The notes: generated by a model not told the origin, from the sequence alone. A DNA stretch of 64,000 nt from Cotesia glomerata (GCF_020080835.1 NC_058166.1:5332001-5396000), one strand, 5' to 3'. Shown: positions 33,222 through 44,937, numbered from the stretch's first letter. Made by a program: numbers and translations.

Positions 33222-33761
33222 TCTTTTTTGATTTACCAGCGCATCGTACGGAGTGGAGCGGGTTGCCATAACTAGGAACGGGTGTACCCTCGGAGATAGT
33301 ACTCCTACCCCAGTTCCCTGAGGCCTAGCCGACACTTAGCCAGTCCCGGAATACACGGACGGACTAGACTCGCTCGGAGCGGTGAAGATTCCGATCTCTA
33401 ACACTCACTGCGTACTTCCTGATCAAGGCCCGAAGTGGCTGGCTCCTGATCCACTGCTGCAACTTACACCTCGGTAGAGCAAGCTCACATCAGCCGTGGC
33501 CTGCATCGTCGGAAACTACGATACAGGTTCCGGTCACTCCCAGTGGGTCACAGCAGAGAACGATCGTCTTGTTAGGTCAGTTAGTGCGACCAACCCATTA
33601 AAGGGGAGTTTTGTCCACGGGAGCGTATTTTGTTTGGTTATTTTGCTTGGCTCCTACCCGCTGTACCTTATCAACTAAGAGATTAAGTGTCATCCAAGGA
33701 CAGCGAGCGTTCTCCCATCCGCTCCGGGAGACGCGCCCGGTAGCAGTATCTCTTCTGCCCC

Positions 33762-33763
<2 letters not shown>

Positions 33764-33840
<77 letters not shown>

Positions 33841-34531
33841 TATGTAAACCGCTTATAACTTTTGAACGGCTTGACCGATTTCATCGCGGTTGGTGCCATT
33901 CGAAAGGACTTGACCAAACTTAGATTTTGAAAACTATTTAGACCGATTCAGATCAATAGATTTTGAGAAATCTTAAAAAAACTGAAAAAAAAATTTTTTT
34001 CAAATGTGGTTTTTTTGGAATAACTTTTAAACGGCTTAAAGGTTCAATTCCAAAAACTAATCAGCTCTTAAACTCAAAAAACCACGTCGATCGCCACCAG
34101 TCCGGTCAAAATCGGTTGATTCGTTCGAGAGATATCGTGAACGAAAGAAAACCGAAAAAAGTGTTTTTTCGGAATAACTCCAAAATTTCTAGCGCGATCA
34201 ATTCAAAATTTAAGATTCTTTGTGAGGCTTGAAAAACTGCGTCAAACGCTTCTAACCGCGTAAAAATCGGTTTATTCATTCAAAAGTTATTGCGGTTTAA
34301 AAATTCAAAAAATAGTGTCTTATCAAATCTCTATCAGACTTTTGAACTCGAAGAGCTTTAAAGCATAAGAAAGCAATCTCTTTGAGCTCGGAGAGCTCAA
34401 AATAACCCATAAATTGTATTTTTGAGCTCGAAGAGCTCAAAAACGTCATTGGTGCAATTTTAAGCGCCTAAGTATGGAATTAGCGGGAAGTTGCAGGGAT
34501 GGCCTTCAGGGTCAACCGTTTTCCTAATTTT
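33764..34531 (+). repeat. Family B repeat, right part, split by retrotransposon copy 3
   Basis: TG tract to 33836, then AACTTTTGAACGGCTTGACC, CCACGTCGATCGCCACCAG, GAGCTC palindromes around 34330-34442 and the end GCGGGAAGTTGCAGGGATGG, then GGTCAACCGTTTTCC. Confidence 0.9.
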
Positions 34532-34585
34532 TTTTTAATTTGTCACAGTGACTATCCCCCTTAATAAGCATTTTATAATTTGCAG

Positions 34586-34708
34586 ATATCGGCTGAAAAA
34601 TGCAGTGGACGATAAATATGTATGGAACAAACAAAGAAAAATAATTCAGGATAACAAAGCGCATCAATCAATGATCAGCTGTATTAAAGATCATAACAGC
34701 ATATTAGA
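34586..34708 (+). CDS. Odorant receptor (7tm_6) gene, fifth exon
   Basis: 123 bases, phase 2 in and phase 2 out, encoding YRLKNAVDDKYVWNKQRKII and DNKAHQSMISCIKDHNSILE, the cytoplasmic loop that in insect odorant receptors precedes helix 5. The donor GA|GTTGGT is unusual but gives the right phase; reading on meets a stop (VAVMD*). Confidence 0.7.
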
Positions 34709-34783
34709 GTTGGTGGCTGTAATGGATTAATTGGTTAGTTAATCCTCACTTTAATTTAACTAAACTTAATTTATCTGTTTAAG

Positions 34784-34874
34784 GTATTGCCAAATTCTTA
34801 AATCTAGCTACAATAGTTGCTTATTCGCTATAGTAGTTATAAATATGTTGGCTTTAACTATTACAGGATTCCAA
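34784..34874 (+). CDS. Odorant receptor (7tm_6) gene, sixth exon
   Basis: 91 bases, phase 2 in and phase 0 out, encoding ILKSSYNSCLFAIVVINMLA and then LTITGFQ. The end GFQ before a donor (CAA|GTACGT) is a standard splice position in this family, and the hydrophobic run is membrane helix 5. The 75-bp intron before it is of normal size. Confidence 0.7.
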
Positions 34875-34938
34875 GTACGTCGATATTATTTGTAAGTGTT
34901 ATAATTGTGATCGTTAAAAATTATAATTTTTATTCTAG

Positions 34939-35079
34939 ACTGTAATAAAAATGGATGAAATCAGTGAGATGATAAGGTTCGGTACATTTTCCATCGGCCA
35001 AGTTGTTCATCTTTTCTTCCTCAGTTGGCCAGCCCAAAAGTTATTGGATCATAGTCTTTCTATTCATCAATTAGTGTAA
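34939..35079 (+). pseudogene. Odorant receptor gene, seventh exon ending in a stop
   Basis: After TATTCTAG|ACT the frame encodes MIRFGTFSIGQVVHLFFLSW and PAQKLLDHSLSIHQLV, the conserved helix-6 region of insect odorant receptors (the FLSWPxQ-LxDHS pattern). It then meets TAA at 35077. The last 55 or so residues expected, including helix 7, are absent; a weakly similar frame continues to about 35200 (VQVLIASLRSCAQ), followed by more disruption. Exons 1-7 add up to 333 codons including the stop, all in phase. The gene is therefore truncated and probably a pseudogene, unless a further intron (possible donor GTAATT at 35076) leads to a last exon I cannot see. Confidence 0.55.
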
Positions 35080-35446
35080 TTACTTGAGCTCGTTATTGAA
35101 ATAGTATACTGTCCAACTAATGTGCAAGTTTTGATTGCTTCACTTCGATCATGTGCTCAACTTCGCTTTCAGTTAGGCAATCGACAACACCGCACGAGTT
35201 ACAGATACTATTTTTCATTACAAATGCGGCGATAAATTCCGTCAGAAACAATTAGAAGAAAAAAATTTTGTAAACAAATTTTTCTTAAAGAAAAAAATTT
35301 TTTTTTTTTTTATTATCTTCACTACTCGTCAATTTGAAAGCAAGAAAACAAAAAAGAGAAAAATTGTTTATCTATTTTTGAAAACATGTTTGCTTTAAAA
35401 TTTATTTTAGTTTCTGGAACTGTCCACAAATTGCCTTTATAACCAT

Positions 35447-35740
35447 TAATTGCTGATATCCTTAGTCAAATTAGATACACATGGTATTTTAGCTGCAAAA
35501 ATTTTTCTTAGTCTCTGATGGACCCAAAAAAACATCGATAAAAATTTTAAAAAAAATTTTTTTTTCGATATTTCTTCGTATCGCATTACAAGCATTGCTC
35601 TTAAAAAATTTTGGCTGAAAAATCTGAAAACTAGAATCTTCAAATTTAAAAATTTTTTTCGATCTCCTCTACGACCATTTTTTACTAAAATGCTGCCCAT
35701 CAAAAATCACCATAAAATTTAGAAATTTCTTTATTCTCTT
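35447..35740 (-). repeat. Family D repeat copy
   Basis: Read on the minus strand, it matches 37715-37880: CTAGTTTTCAGAT, then CAAAATTTTTTA, CGAAGAAA and a run of A/T around GAAAAATTTTT. A dispersed, non-coding repeat of unknown class. The open frame across it (35446-35703) is a by-product. Confidence 0.45.
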
Positions 35741-36681
35741 AATTTTTAAAGAAGTGTATGTTGAAAGATTATAATAAATTATTAAATTAGTATTTCTTTA
35801 AATCTTTCACTAGAATTAATTTTAGGAGCTTTAATCGTCATTTGTGTGTGTCAAGTACAATTTGTGCACAATAAGTAAGCTTATTGCACCCAAATAGCTA
35901 TTTGATTCACGTTGTAATTATAAAATGAGTAAAAAGCTACTTACCTCGTTACAAGCGCTGATAGGATTTATCCTGCATATGTAATAAAAAAAATAATTTT
36001 AATACTGAAATATTCTCATATATTTTTCATTTGAAGGTACTTAGGAGAGTGGTATAATATTTCTACAAGAACAAAAAAACTGAGCATTTTTATTATGATG
36101 CGCAGCCGAAAACCATGCATCCTCTCCGCTGGAAAAATGTATACTATGTCATGCGAGAGTTTTAGTAGGGTAAAAACAATTTTTATTGATTTGAATAAGA
36201 AATGTTTTTTTTTTTAATGTATTTCTACATTTCAGGTGATTAAAACATCAATGTCATACTTTACACTTTTGACGTCTCTCAGATAATTTTTGGGCATAAA
36301 ATAATAATAAAAAAATTGATATCAATCAATATGGAATAAATATTCAGTTCTTTTATTAATTTGCTGATTTAACGTTTATTTTTTTTTCTAATTTAATAAA
36401 TTTTGGAAAATTCTAAATAATTACAGTTACCTGAAAGCTGTAGTTTGGTAATATATATGAAAGGATTAATGCTAATATCAATTGTACAACAATTGCCAAT
36501 GACTAATGCGCATATGTTTACTATGGAATATTTTTAAATTTAATATGTACAATTGATAAAAATTTTTATCAGTCTTGTTATCGTCCAGGAATGTAACGCA
36601 CCATAGTAAAATTTAATATAAATATGGATGTAATTAATAACTGAAAGATATTTTATTAATTAAAAATCCAAAGAACGACAA
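35741..36681. other. AT-rich stretch between two convergent receptor genes
   Basis: No frame with family resemblance and no clear repeat. It contains the 3' ends of both receptor genes, if transcribed; no firm polyadenylation signal was assigned. Confidence 0.45.
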
Positions 36682-37022
36682 TCACACATCTACTGCAACT
36701 CTTAAAACAGACATGTAAGATACTGATAGTTTTATAATATCCATAAAAGTTCCTAAAGTCATACAAAAGAATTTTCCAGCTGTAACATAAATTAATTTTT
36801 CTGCACGAAGAATTATGAATTGAATGTCTTTAATTTTTTTTGTAGAACTTTTGTGCCATGGGCTTTCATATACTGCAAAAGCTATATCTTCACATTGAGA
36901 TGTTAAATAGTCTCCTCCATAACTATATAAAAATAACTGAGACATTAATGATGACAATACTACAAGAGCTTTAATTTCAGCAAATAAGTTTTTCGTTTTC
37001 AGAGCTATAATAACTTGTAAAC
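36682..37022 (-). CDS. Odorant receptor 2 (7tm_6), third and last exon
   Basis: The acceptor (TTTTTTCAG|GT) joins in phase 1 to exon 2 (GG + T makes Gly, then LQVIIAL). 341 bases to TAG-type stop at 36682. It holds helix 6 (KALVVLSSLMSQLFLYSYGG), the loop YESPWHKSS, the conserved IILRAEKLIYVTAGKFF segment and helix 7 ending YMSVLRVAVDV. This C-terminal layout (Trp in the ES-W motif, TAGKFF, Ser-Tyr-x-x-x-Leu) is diagnostic for the family. Confidence 0.9.
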
Positions 37023-37604
37023 CTGAAAAAAAAATTAAATAAAACACGTTAATTGATTTCAAATCATCGAAATTTATCAGATTTTAAACTAATAAGAAAA
37101 CTATTTTGTTCCAAGCAAAATATTAATGAAACTTATTTTAAAGACAACCAATTATCGCGCTTTAAAAATTTCTTGCGTTGAATCTCGTAATTTTGGCTTG
37201 AAAGACCAATATTTTCCACTAATAACTATTGTCACTTGAATATAAATAGAGTATGATATAATAAGAGTATATTATCTTTGATTGATACAATTAAATTCTT
37301 CATCCAAGAAAAATTCTCTCCAACTATCAATAATTTCATTTTCTTCTAAGAACTTTATAAATTTTTATAAAAAAAACTAGTTTATTCATTTAATTTAGAG
37401 ACGAAATCTTATAAGAAAGCTGAATTTTTACTTCAACAAATTCTAAATCATAGGGTAAAGACTCCAAATATTGACCGGTTTAGATAAAATGAACATGAAT
37501 ACATTATTTATAAATTTATTGGACGAGTTTAGGAACTGAAACGAGTATTATGCTAATTTTATAGTTTTAACTAACAAACTGTAATACTTTGATTTACAAA
37601 ATAC

Positions 37605-38300
37605 ACTACTCACAAAAATTAAGGGAATAAAAAAAAATGCAAATTTTTTTTAGATTTTCGACAGGCTGTATTTCAGCAGAAAATGATCGTATCGCAAAAA
37701 TAAAAAATGCATTTTGAAGCTCTGAGACTCTAGTTTTCAGATCTTGAGGTCAAAATTTTTTAGGAAGTACGGTTTCAACATGATCCGAAGAAAAAGAGCG
37801 AAAAAAAAATTTTCAAAATTTTTGATTTTTTTTTTCGCTCTACGGGCTCGGAAAAATTTTTTCAGATAAAGCGACCTTATGGAACAGATAGCCTGTTTAT
37901 TCAGCTTCAATTTTATTTTTTATTTAGCTCGATACGACCATTTGTTGCGGAAATATCCGAGATTAGACAAAAAAGGACGTTTTATGTCTTCAACCATCAA
38001 TATCTCTGCAACCAATAATCGCACAGCAAAAAAAAGGACAGTTTTGGGAACTGGAAGAAATTCCTAATAAAATCCTATGAAAAAATTCCAGAAAAAAAAA
38101 TCTTATTGATGTACAATACCGCGTTAAGTAAAGTTGAAAAAAGCGACTTTTTCCCTTATTTCGGTTAATCGACTGTATTTTAACAAATATCGACGGGGAA
38201 GCTATAGACATTGCAGAAATTTTTACACCTCAATGTACCCCTGAAAACCCTGTAAATTTTCAAATCGATCCATTGAGTAGTTTTTCCGCCCCGATAATTC
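37605..38300 (+). repeat. Family D repeat, longer copy
   Basis: Begins near ACTCACAAAAATTAAGGGAA and includes CTAGTTTTCAGATCTTGAGG, CCGAAGAAAAAGAGCG and TATTTCGGTTAATCGACTG-like blocks. Part of it (37715-37880) is repeated in reverse at 35450-35640. Ends uncertain. Confidence 0.45.
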
Positions 38301-38654
38301 AAAATTGTGAAAAAATTAAAGGAATTAGATTTTATACATTATCGTGCTGCAATATTCAGAAAAATGAAAAATTGATTTTTTTTTCGTTTTGCTCTCAATT
38401 TGCCTCAGCTCGTCAGTAAATTTGAATAAAAAAAAAGACAAACAAAAAAATTAAAAAAAAAAAAATTTTTTTTTTGTAAAAATTTTTTTTTTTGTAAAAA
38501 ATTTTTTTTTCAAATTTTTGAATTTTTTTGTTCGTCCTTTTTTTTAGACTCATGTCTCAATTTTTAAGCCCTAGGAATGCCTCACTTCGCACATATGTAT
38601 CGAAAATATCTATTCTTGAATCAAAAATAATTTTTTTTTTTAGTGTAAAGAAAA

Positions 38655-38855
38655 TAGTAATTTATGTCATATGGCCGCAAAGTGGCGATTTTCTGACAAC
38701 GACGATGTTGCGATATGAGTTTAAAGTTTGTGGCGGGAATGTACGAAAACAGGCGTAATTTTAACGCTTGTTTTCATACATTCGCGTCACAAACTTTAGA
38801 GCGAATATCGTAAAATCGTCGTCAAAATCACCACTTAATGGTCAACTGACATACA
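38655..38855. repeat. Inverted-repeat element with about 95-bp arms
   Basis: The left arm (GTCATATGGCCGCAAAGTGG ... GTACGAAAACAGGCG) pairs with a right arm (CGCTTGTTTTCATACATTCG ... CATTAAGTGGT reversed) at about three quarters of positions, around a spacer of under 10 bases (TAATTTTAA). Non-coding and hairpin-shaped: MITE-like. Confidence 0.7.
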
Positions 38856-39204
38856 ATATTTTTTGTTATTATCGCTCTATAAGTTTAACTTTTTAGAGAT
38901 AGGAAGCAAATAATGACATATTTAAATTTTATGAACTTTCACAAGAGTTAAAAAACTTAATTTTATATTAATTATCTTTTTTATTAATATTTATTTATGG
39001 CGTGGTTGTTATTTTATTAACATTAGGTCCGCTTCGTAATAAACTGCCAGCAAAGATATAATTAACGCCACTCAATAGTAACTAAGTTTAAATGTACTCA
39101 AAATCATCGGTCGGTACACTAGAATTTGATTTATTTCGTTCTGAATTTCATCCGATTGCACAAGGACAGTACGGAAAAAAAGGGGGAAGTAAACTTTGCG
39201 GCCT

Positions 39205-39440
39205 ACACGGAAAAAAATAAACTGTTGCTGCAACAGGTGGCAGTCATGTTGGGGCAACAGGAAAAAATCCTGTTGCAGCAACATGATTTTCCGGCAGCTG
39301 CAACAGGAGGCAGCCATGTTGCAGCAACAGGATAAAGTCATAACAACAGTAGTAATCCTGTTGCTGCAACAGGACTTTATCCTGTTGCTGCAACATGGCT
39401 GTCTCCTGTTGCAGTAACAGTTTATTTTTTTCCGGTATGG
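39205..39440. repeat. Palindrome-rich element built on CTGTTGCTGCAACAG
   Basis: Outer ends ACGGAAAAAAATAAACTGTT and AACAGTTTATTTTTTTCCG are inverted copies. Between them the palindromic 15-mer CTGTTGCTGCAACAG and close variants recur at least six times in both orientations, separated by phrases such as GGCAGCCATGTTG and GACTTTATC. A self-complementary unit of about 230 bp in the receptor intron. Confidence 0.75.
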
Positions 39441-39540
39441 TAGAGTCTCTAGAAATGACTATCTTTTCGGACGCCACCCAGCGCTTAAAAGTTGAACTTT
39501 TGGAGCAAGTATAACAAAAATGATCTACTGTGTCACTCAC

Positions 39541-40249
39541 CCATAATGCAGATCAAGATACCACTCATAATAAGTTGAGCTAGAATAACCAAGTTAAATG
39601 AATTTTCTAATTTATAAATTAAGTTCATAAGATGAGAATGTCTTTGAACCAAATTTTGAAATATTTTTCGATCTTCTCTTTTATTATTCGTCGTTTTCAA
39701 TTGGCGGAATTCATTTTTAAGTATCTCTAATTGTCCACAAACGTGCATTCCTAGTCCGAAAAAGAACACATCATTTCCACAATTCCCCAAGCACGTCGTG
39801 ATCAATTGGTAGATTTGAACAACAAAAACAATATGGTAAAATCCTGTTAACGTTATAGACTGAAAAGTACATGCTGTTTGTAAAGGGTAATTTCTGAAAA
39901 CATCAGTGTAATTTTCAGGAATAAACATCGGAAGTGGCAATGCAAATATTATCCATGAAAGTGTGCCGCCAGATGCAGGAGCCATCAAAGAAATACATAC
40001 TATTCGACCAATGCGTGCATGCTTCATCATAATCTTACGATTTTCTAGGTTATTGTTCAATGGCAATGCGAACCAGTCTTCAATAGCTGATGATACATTG
40101 CAGTACATCTTTTCTTGATGAAAACGTACGATTAATCCTTTTATACAAGCTAGAAGAGAGAAAACACTAAGAACAAAAATGTCCAAAATGTCTTCAAGAT
40201 CTTGACAATTCAACCAAATTTCTATATGAAGACAAATACATGTTGAAGC
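39541..40249 (-). CDS. Odorant receptor 2 (7tm_6), second exon
   Basis: 709 bases, phase 0 in and phase 1 out. It starts ASTCICLHIEIWLNCQDLED after acceptor TTTTGCATAG and covers helices 2 to 5: VLSVFSLLACIKGLIVRFHQ, the KHARIGRIVCISLMAPASGG segment, the FIPENYTDVFRNYPLQTACT loop, FYHIVFVVQIYQLITTC and LENSFNLVILAQLIMSGILI. The donor is GG|GTGAGT. Insect odorant receptors are ligand-gated cation channels working with the Orco co-receptor in sensory neuron dendrites; ligand specificity cannot be read from sequence. Confidence 0.9.
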
Positions 40250-40311
40250 CTATGCAAAAATTTTAAAAAAGCATTTCCAAGGTATTTTATGCATAAAATA
40301 TTTAAACTTAC

Positions 40312-40452
40312 TTGTGTTGTCGCTGCTAAAAAAAGACGAATTTCGGAAAAGACACTACCCCGATTTAATGGCCAAAGACCTAAAGGCCACATAATTAATT
40401 TGTATATCATCAGTCCATAACTTGTTCCTGAGTTCCAGGTATCTCGAGACAT
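40312..40452 (-). CDS. Odorant receptor 2 (7tm_6), first exon
   Basis: ATG at 40452 opens 47 codons (MSRDTWNSGTSYGLMIYKLI, then MWPLGLWPLNRGS) ending at a strong donor (CAA|GTAAGT), phase 0. The intron to exon 2 is 62 bp. The three exons total 1191 bases, exactly 396 residues plus stop, the normal size for this family, with no stop or frameshift. GLWP is the conserved N-terminal motif. This gene points toward the truncated + strand receptor, tail to tail. Confidence 0.9.
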
Positions 40453-40949
40453 ATTGTGCTTTTTAATGTAATTTTATTCGATTTACGAATGAGAACATTT
40501 ATGCTCTCCGATAAGATATTGTTTTATTTTTATGATAGGAAATATATTATATATTATCAACGCATTCGAGAATATAACGTAAAGTATACTATTTGCAAAA
40601 TTAGATGTTTAGTTGGGAGGACTATAATTTATTCTTTTAAAAAATATTCATATCTTATATACATTTGTGCAATGAAATTATACGTAATTATACGTTCGGC
40701 TCGATCGGTCAATATTTGGATACTCGGAAATCTATATGGATAGCAATAGCATACAGAAATAGAATCTCCCATTGTATGACAAGCATTATATTACAATACA
40801 TTACAATCATTGTATTACATTTATACATATATCGATGGACTAGAAATTATAGAAGATTAAATCGAGAATGAATAAAGTGATAACCAACCTCAAAATTATT
40901 TACATAAAACATTTTGTCGTCAATTTGAGTATTCTATCGAATTGTTTCA
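40453..40949. other. Upstream region of odorant receptor 2
   Basis: AT-rich, with no gene recognised. The promoter would lie here; no element can be singled out. Confidence 0.4.
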
Positions 40950-41745
40950 TTTTTCCGCTAAGAAAATTGAACTTTTTGTTCAAATCATTTAAAATCGTCG
41001 AAAATCATTCTGAATGTGGTTGCTTGTCTGATTGCGTGTATATGTGTGTTTGAAAATAAAACTTCGTCATATCCTATTTGAAATTAAGTACGGAAAGGTT
41101 CATTAAAAAATCTAGTTAAGTTTTAAAATTAATAGGTTTAGTGAATATCATACATAATAAAAATAAAACTCCCGTTTTCTCTACAATATTAAGATTTTCA
41201 TTCTGATCGATTTTATCAAGATAAGTGTTTCAAAATAACTTTCGAATTTCTAGTCGAATCAATTTTTTGTACAGAAAATTTTTTTGTGCTTGAGAAACTA
41301 CTTCGAGTGCCGAAAACCGCATTGAAATCAGCTGATTTATTCAACCGATATCGTTGCCGAAAAATTTCAAAAAAAGTCTTTTTTTCACAAAACGTAATTT
41401 CTTGTCGGAACCAAGAAAATAATTGAGAAAAGTTTTATTGACTTGGATCAAAACAAAAAATTTTCGAATTAAATAAAATTTACTTAAATCAAGAAAAATT
41501 TTTTAATCCACAAATTTTTCTACTCAAATCAAAAAGATAAAAGTTTTTCAAAATTATTTATTAAATTCAAATAATTATTTTTTATGTGTTAGTTTTCGAG
41601 TTAAAAAATAAAGTAAGTTGTATTTTTAAACTCGAAGAGCTTAAAATTTTGAATTAAGAAATTTTTTGAGCGTTTTAAGCTTGTAAATAACAGAAAGTTA
41701 CAGGGATAGCTTGCAGCATCAACTATCTTTCAGATTTATTTTTCA
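40950..41745 (+). repeat. Family B repeat, strongly decayed copy
   Basis: It starts TTCCGCTAAGAAAATTGAAC and ends with ACAGAAAGTTACAGGGATAG and CATCAACTATCTTTC, recognisable versions of the family ends. A short TGTGTATATGTGTG remnant sits at the microsatellite position. Confidence 0.6.
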
Positions 41746-42063
41746 ATGTTACCTACGTAAGAACAGTTTTCAACGTTAAGGATTTTATAAAAAACATTAA
41801 TTTTCAGCATTTTTCCAAAGTGCACAAGACGAAACTTGTAACTTACAAAATTAAATAAAGAATAAAATAAAAAATTGCTGAGTATTGCGTGAATGTTGTT
41901 CCATAATTACTAAATTGATACTTGTCTCACTGGGAATAGGTAAGTTTTCAATTAGCCAGACTTGATTAGACAAGACTAAGCAGCCCAATATTATGTTAAG
42001 ACTATTTTCGTTGTCAGATATTTTTTGTCATGTTAGAGCAGGGTCATCCGTCTTCCTTATTTT

Positions 42064-43160
<1,097 letters not shown>

Positions 43161-43185
<25 letters not shown>

Positions 43186-43845
43186 ATAGAGGAGATCAAA
43201 TACATTTACGTATACCAGGACGAGATGTTTGTCTTGGTTATGTCGGACTCGGAAGTCAATATTATTGACAACAATACCGACTAAACATCCTCCTCTCTCT
43301 TTCCCCATAGATGTTACGGGGAAGACTGGATCGGAACCGCGTTAGCATTACTTCAATCCAGTCCGTGTTGCGTCTCACGACGGTTACTCCTACACGGAAA
43401 AAACGAGATTTAACTGGTTTCCATGTTGGAAGGATTCTAGTTCCATCTATAGTGAAAAAAATTTAAAAATGGTTACTACTTCTATGTAGATTGTAGTAGG
43501 TACAGTTTTCGTTTATTTCAGTTCAATCCGAGATGGGGCTCAGAGCCATCTGAGATTTATTTGTCTCAGATGATTGTCAGTACCACACGCATGCTCGTCA
43601 GTCCCATCTTACATAGAAGTGGCATCCATTTGGAATTTAACTAGAATCTATCTGCACAAAGTACCTATTTTTACATTATCATTTTCAAGTGCATTTTGCA
43701 ATCAAATATATATGAATAATATGAATGAATAATAAGTATATTATAATGAATAATACAGATTATAATTTTATTCCAAATCAAAAAACTAATCCTTAATAAG
43801 TTTAAAAAAAAATAAATTAAAAAAAAAATTTTTAATTTAAAATAA
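43161..43845. other. Stretch without a gene
   Basis: Contains a T-run, a moderately GC-rich block (43190-43390) and ACACGGAAAAAACGAGATTT at 43392, the same ACGGAAAAAA start as the element at 39205. A decayed element may lie at 43392-43660. No coding frame. Confidence 0.35.
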
Positions 43846-43849
43846 AAAA

Positions 43850-43998
43850 TTAAAATTAAAATTAAAAAATTAAAAAAAAATTTTAATTTCAGTATGGTAC
43901 TATTTTTTACAATAAGATGTTGATGAATACCAATTTTCATCTTATTTTAAAAAATAGTTCAACACTGAAATTAAAATTTTTTTTTTAATTTTTTAATT
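43850..43998. repeat. AT-rich hairpin element
   Basis: AATTTTAATTTCAGT and ACTATTTTTTACAATAAGAT on the left are mirrored by CATCTTATTTTAAAAAATAG and ACTGAAATTAAAAT on the right, around a loop of about 20 bases. MITE-like. Confidence 0.65.
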
Positions 43999-44003
43999 TT
44001 AAG

Positions 44004-44519
44004 TTACGAGCTCAAAAGTCTGATAGAAGTTTAATAAAACAACATTTTTTAAATTTTCAAACTGCAATAACTTTTGAATGAATGAAGCGATTTTTACGCG
44101 GTTAGCGGCATTCGAGGCACTTTTTGAAGACTCATCAAGAATCTTTAAGTTTAAATGGATCGAAAAACACTTTTTTTTTTTTTTTTTTTGTTTTCTTTCG
44201 ACAACGATAACTCACGAACGAATCAACTATTTTGACCAGGCTTACGGTGATCGACGTGATTTTTTTGATCTTAAGAGCTGATTAGATTTTGAAATTGATC
44301 GGTAAAGCCATTTAATAGTAATTCCAAGACACACATATTTCAAAAAAATTTTTTTGGTAGTTTTTTTGAGATTTCTCAAAATCTACTGGTTCGAATCGAT
44401 TCAAATGGTATTCAAAATCTAAGTTTGGTCAAGTCCTTTCAAATGGCGTCAACCGCGATGAAATCGATCAACCTGTTCAAAAGTTATGAGAGGTTTACAT
44501 ATATCCACACACACACACA

Positions 44520-44601
<82 letters not shown>

Positions 44602-44680
44602 CACACACACGCACATACATACAGACATACAGACATCATCGCGAAAACATTCAGGGAAACTTCCTAGAACCTCAAAACGT
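44004..44680 (-). repeat. Family B repeat, truncated at both ends
   Basis: Minus-strand copy with the modules (CAAAAGTTATGAGAGG complement, GATCGACGTG) and a (CA)n tract at 44505-44595, but lacking both conserved terminal blocks. Confidence 0.75.
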
Positions 44681-44937
44681 CATGAAAAAAAAAAGTGTGT
44701 GTGTACTTATGTACGCACGTTAGAAGTTATACTTTTTTGACGTAACAAAATAAAAATCTTTCTAAATATTTTACCTATCGCGTTATCCTACGTTTGTAGA
44801 AAAAACGACACTAATAATAAAAAAAAAAGTATTTAATACATTGAAAGTTTTATTATAACGCATTGTCTAGTTAAATAAAGTTTATTTAAATATCATAAAA
44901 AAATTATTTCTACATAATTAAAAAAATCTGGAAATTG

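Larger units (their letters stand above)
28669..33763 (-). mobile_element. R1-clade non-LTR retrotransposon, copy 3, apparently intact
   Basis: 5.1 kb on the minus strand with poly(T) at 28669 and its 5' end CGGGGCAGAAGAG at 33763. TG repeats lie on both sides, so AC flanks the sense strand, as for the other two copies. Both ORFs are open from end to end, overlapping by ATGA, and the terminal hairpin (28695-28713) is present. It is the best candidate in the window for a source or recent copy. Its 5' untranslated region is nearly identical to that of copy 1. Confidence 0.92.
28460..34585 (+). other. Receptor intron enlarged by nested insertions
   Basis: The donor (GTTGG|GTATGT) and the acceptor (TTTGCAG|ATATCGG) are both good, and phases agree (GG + A gives Gly, then YRLKN). 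The intron holds family B from 28494 to about 34531, and within that retrotransposon copy 3. Without them only about 88 bp would remain, close to the 62-75 bp introns elsewhere in these receptors. Confidence 0.75.
37023..39540 (-). other. Second intron of odorant receptor 2, filled with repeats
   Basis: 2518 bp between donor GG|GTGAGT and acceptor TTTTTCAG. It holds a family D copy (from about 37605), an inverted repeat (38655-38855) and a palindrome-rich element (39205-39440). No exon-like frame inside. Confidence 0.8.
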
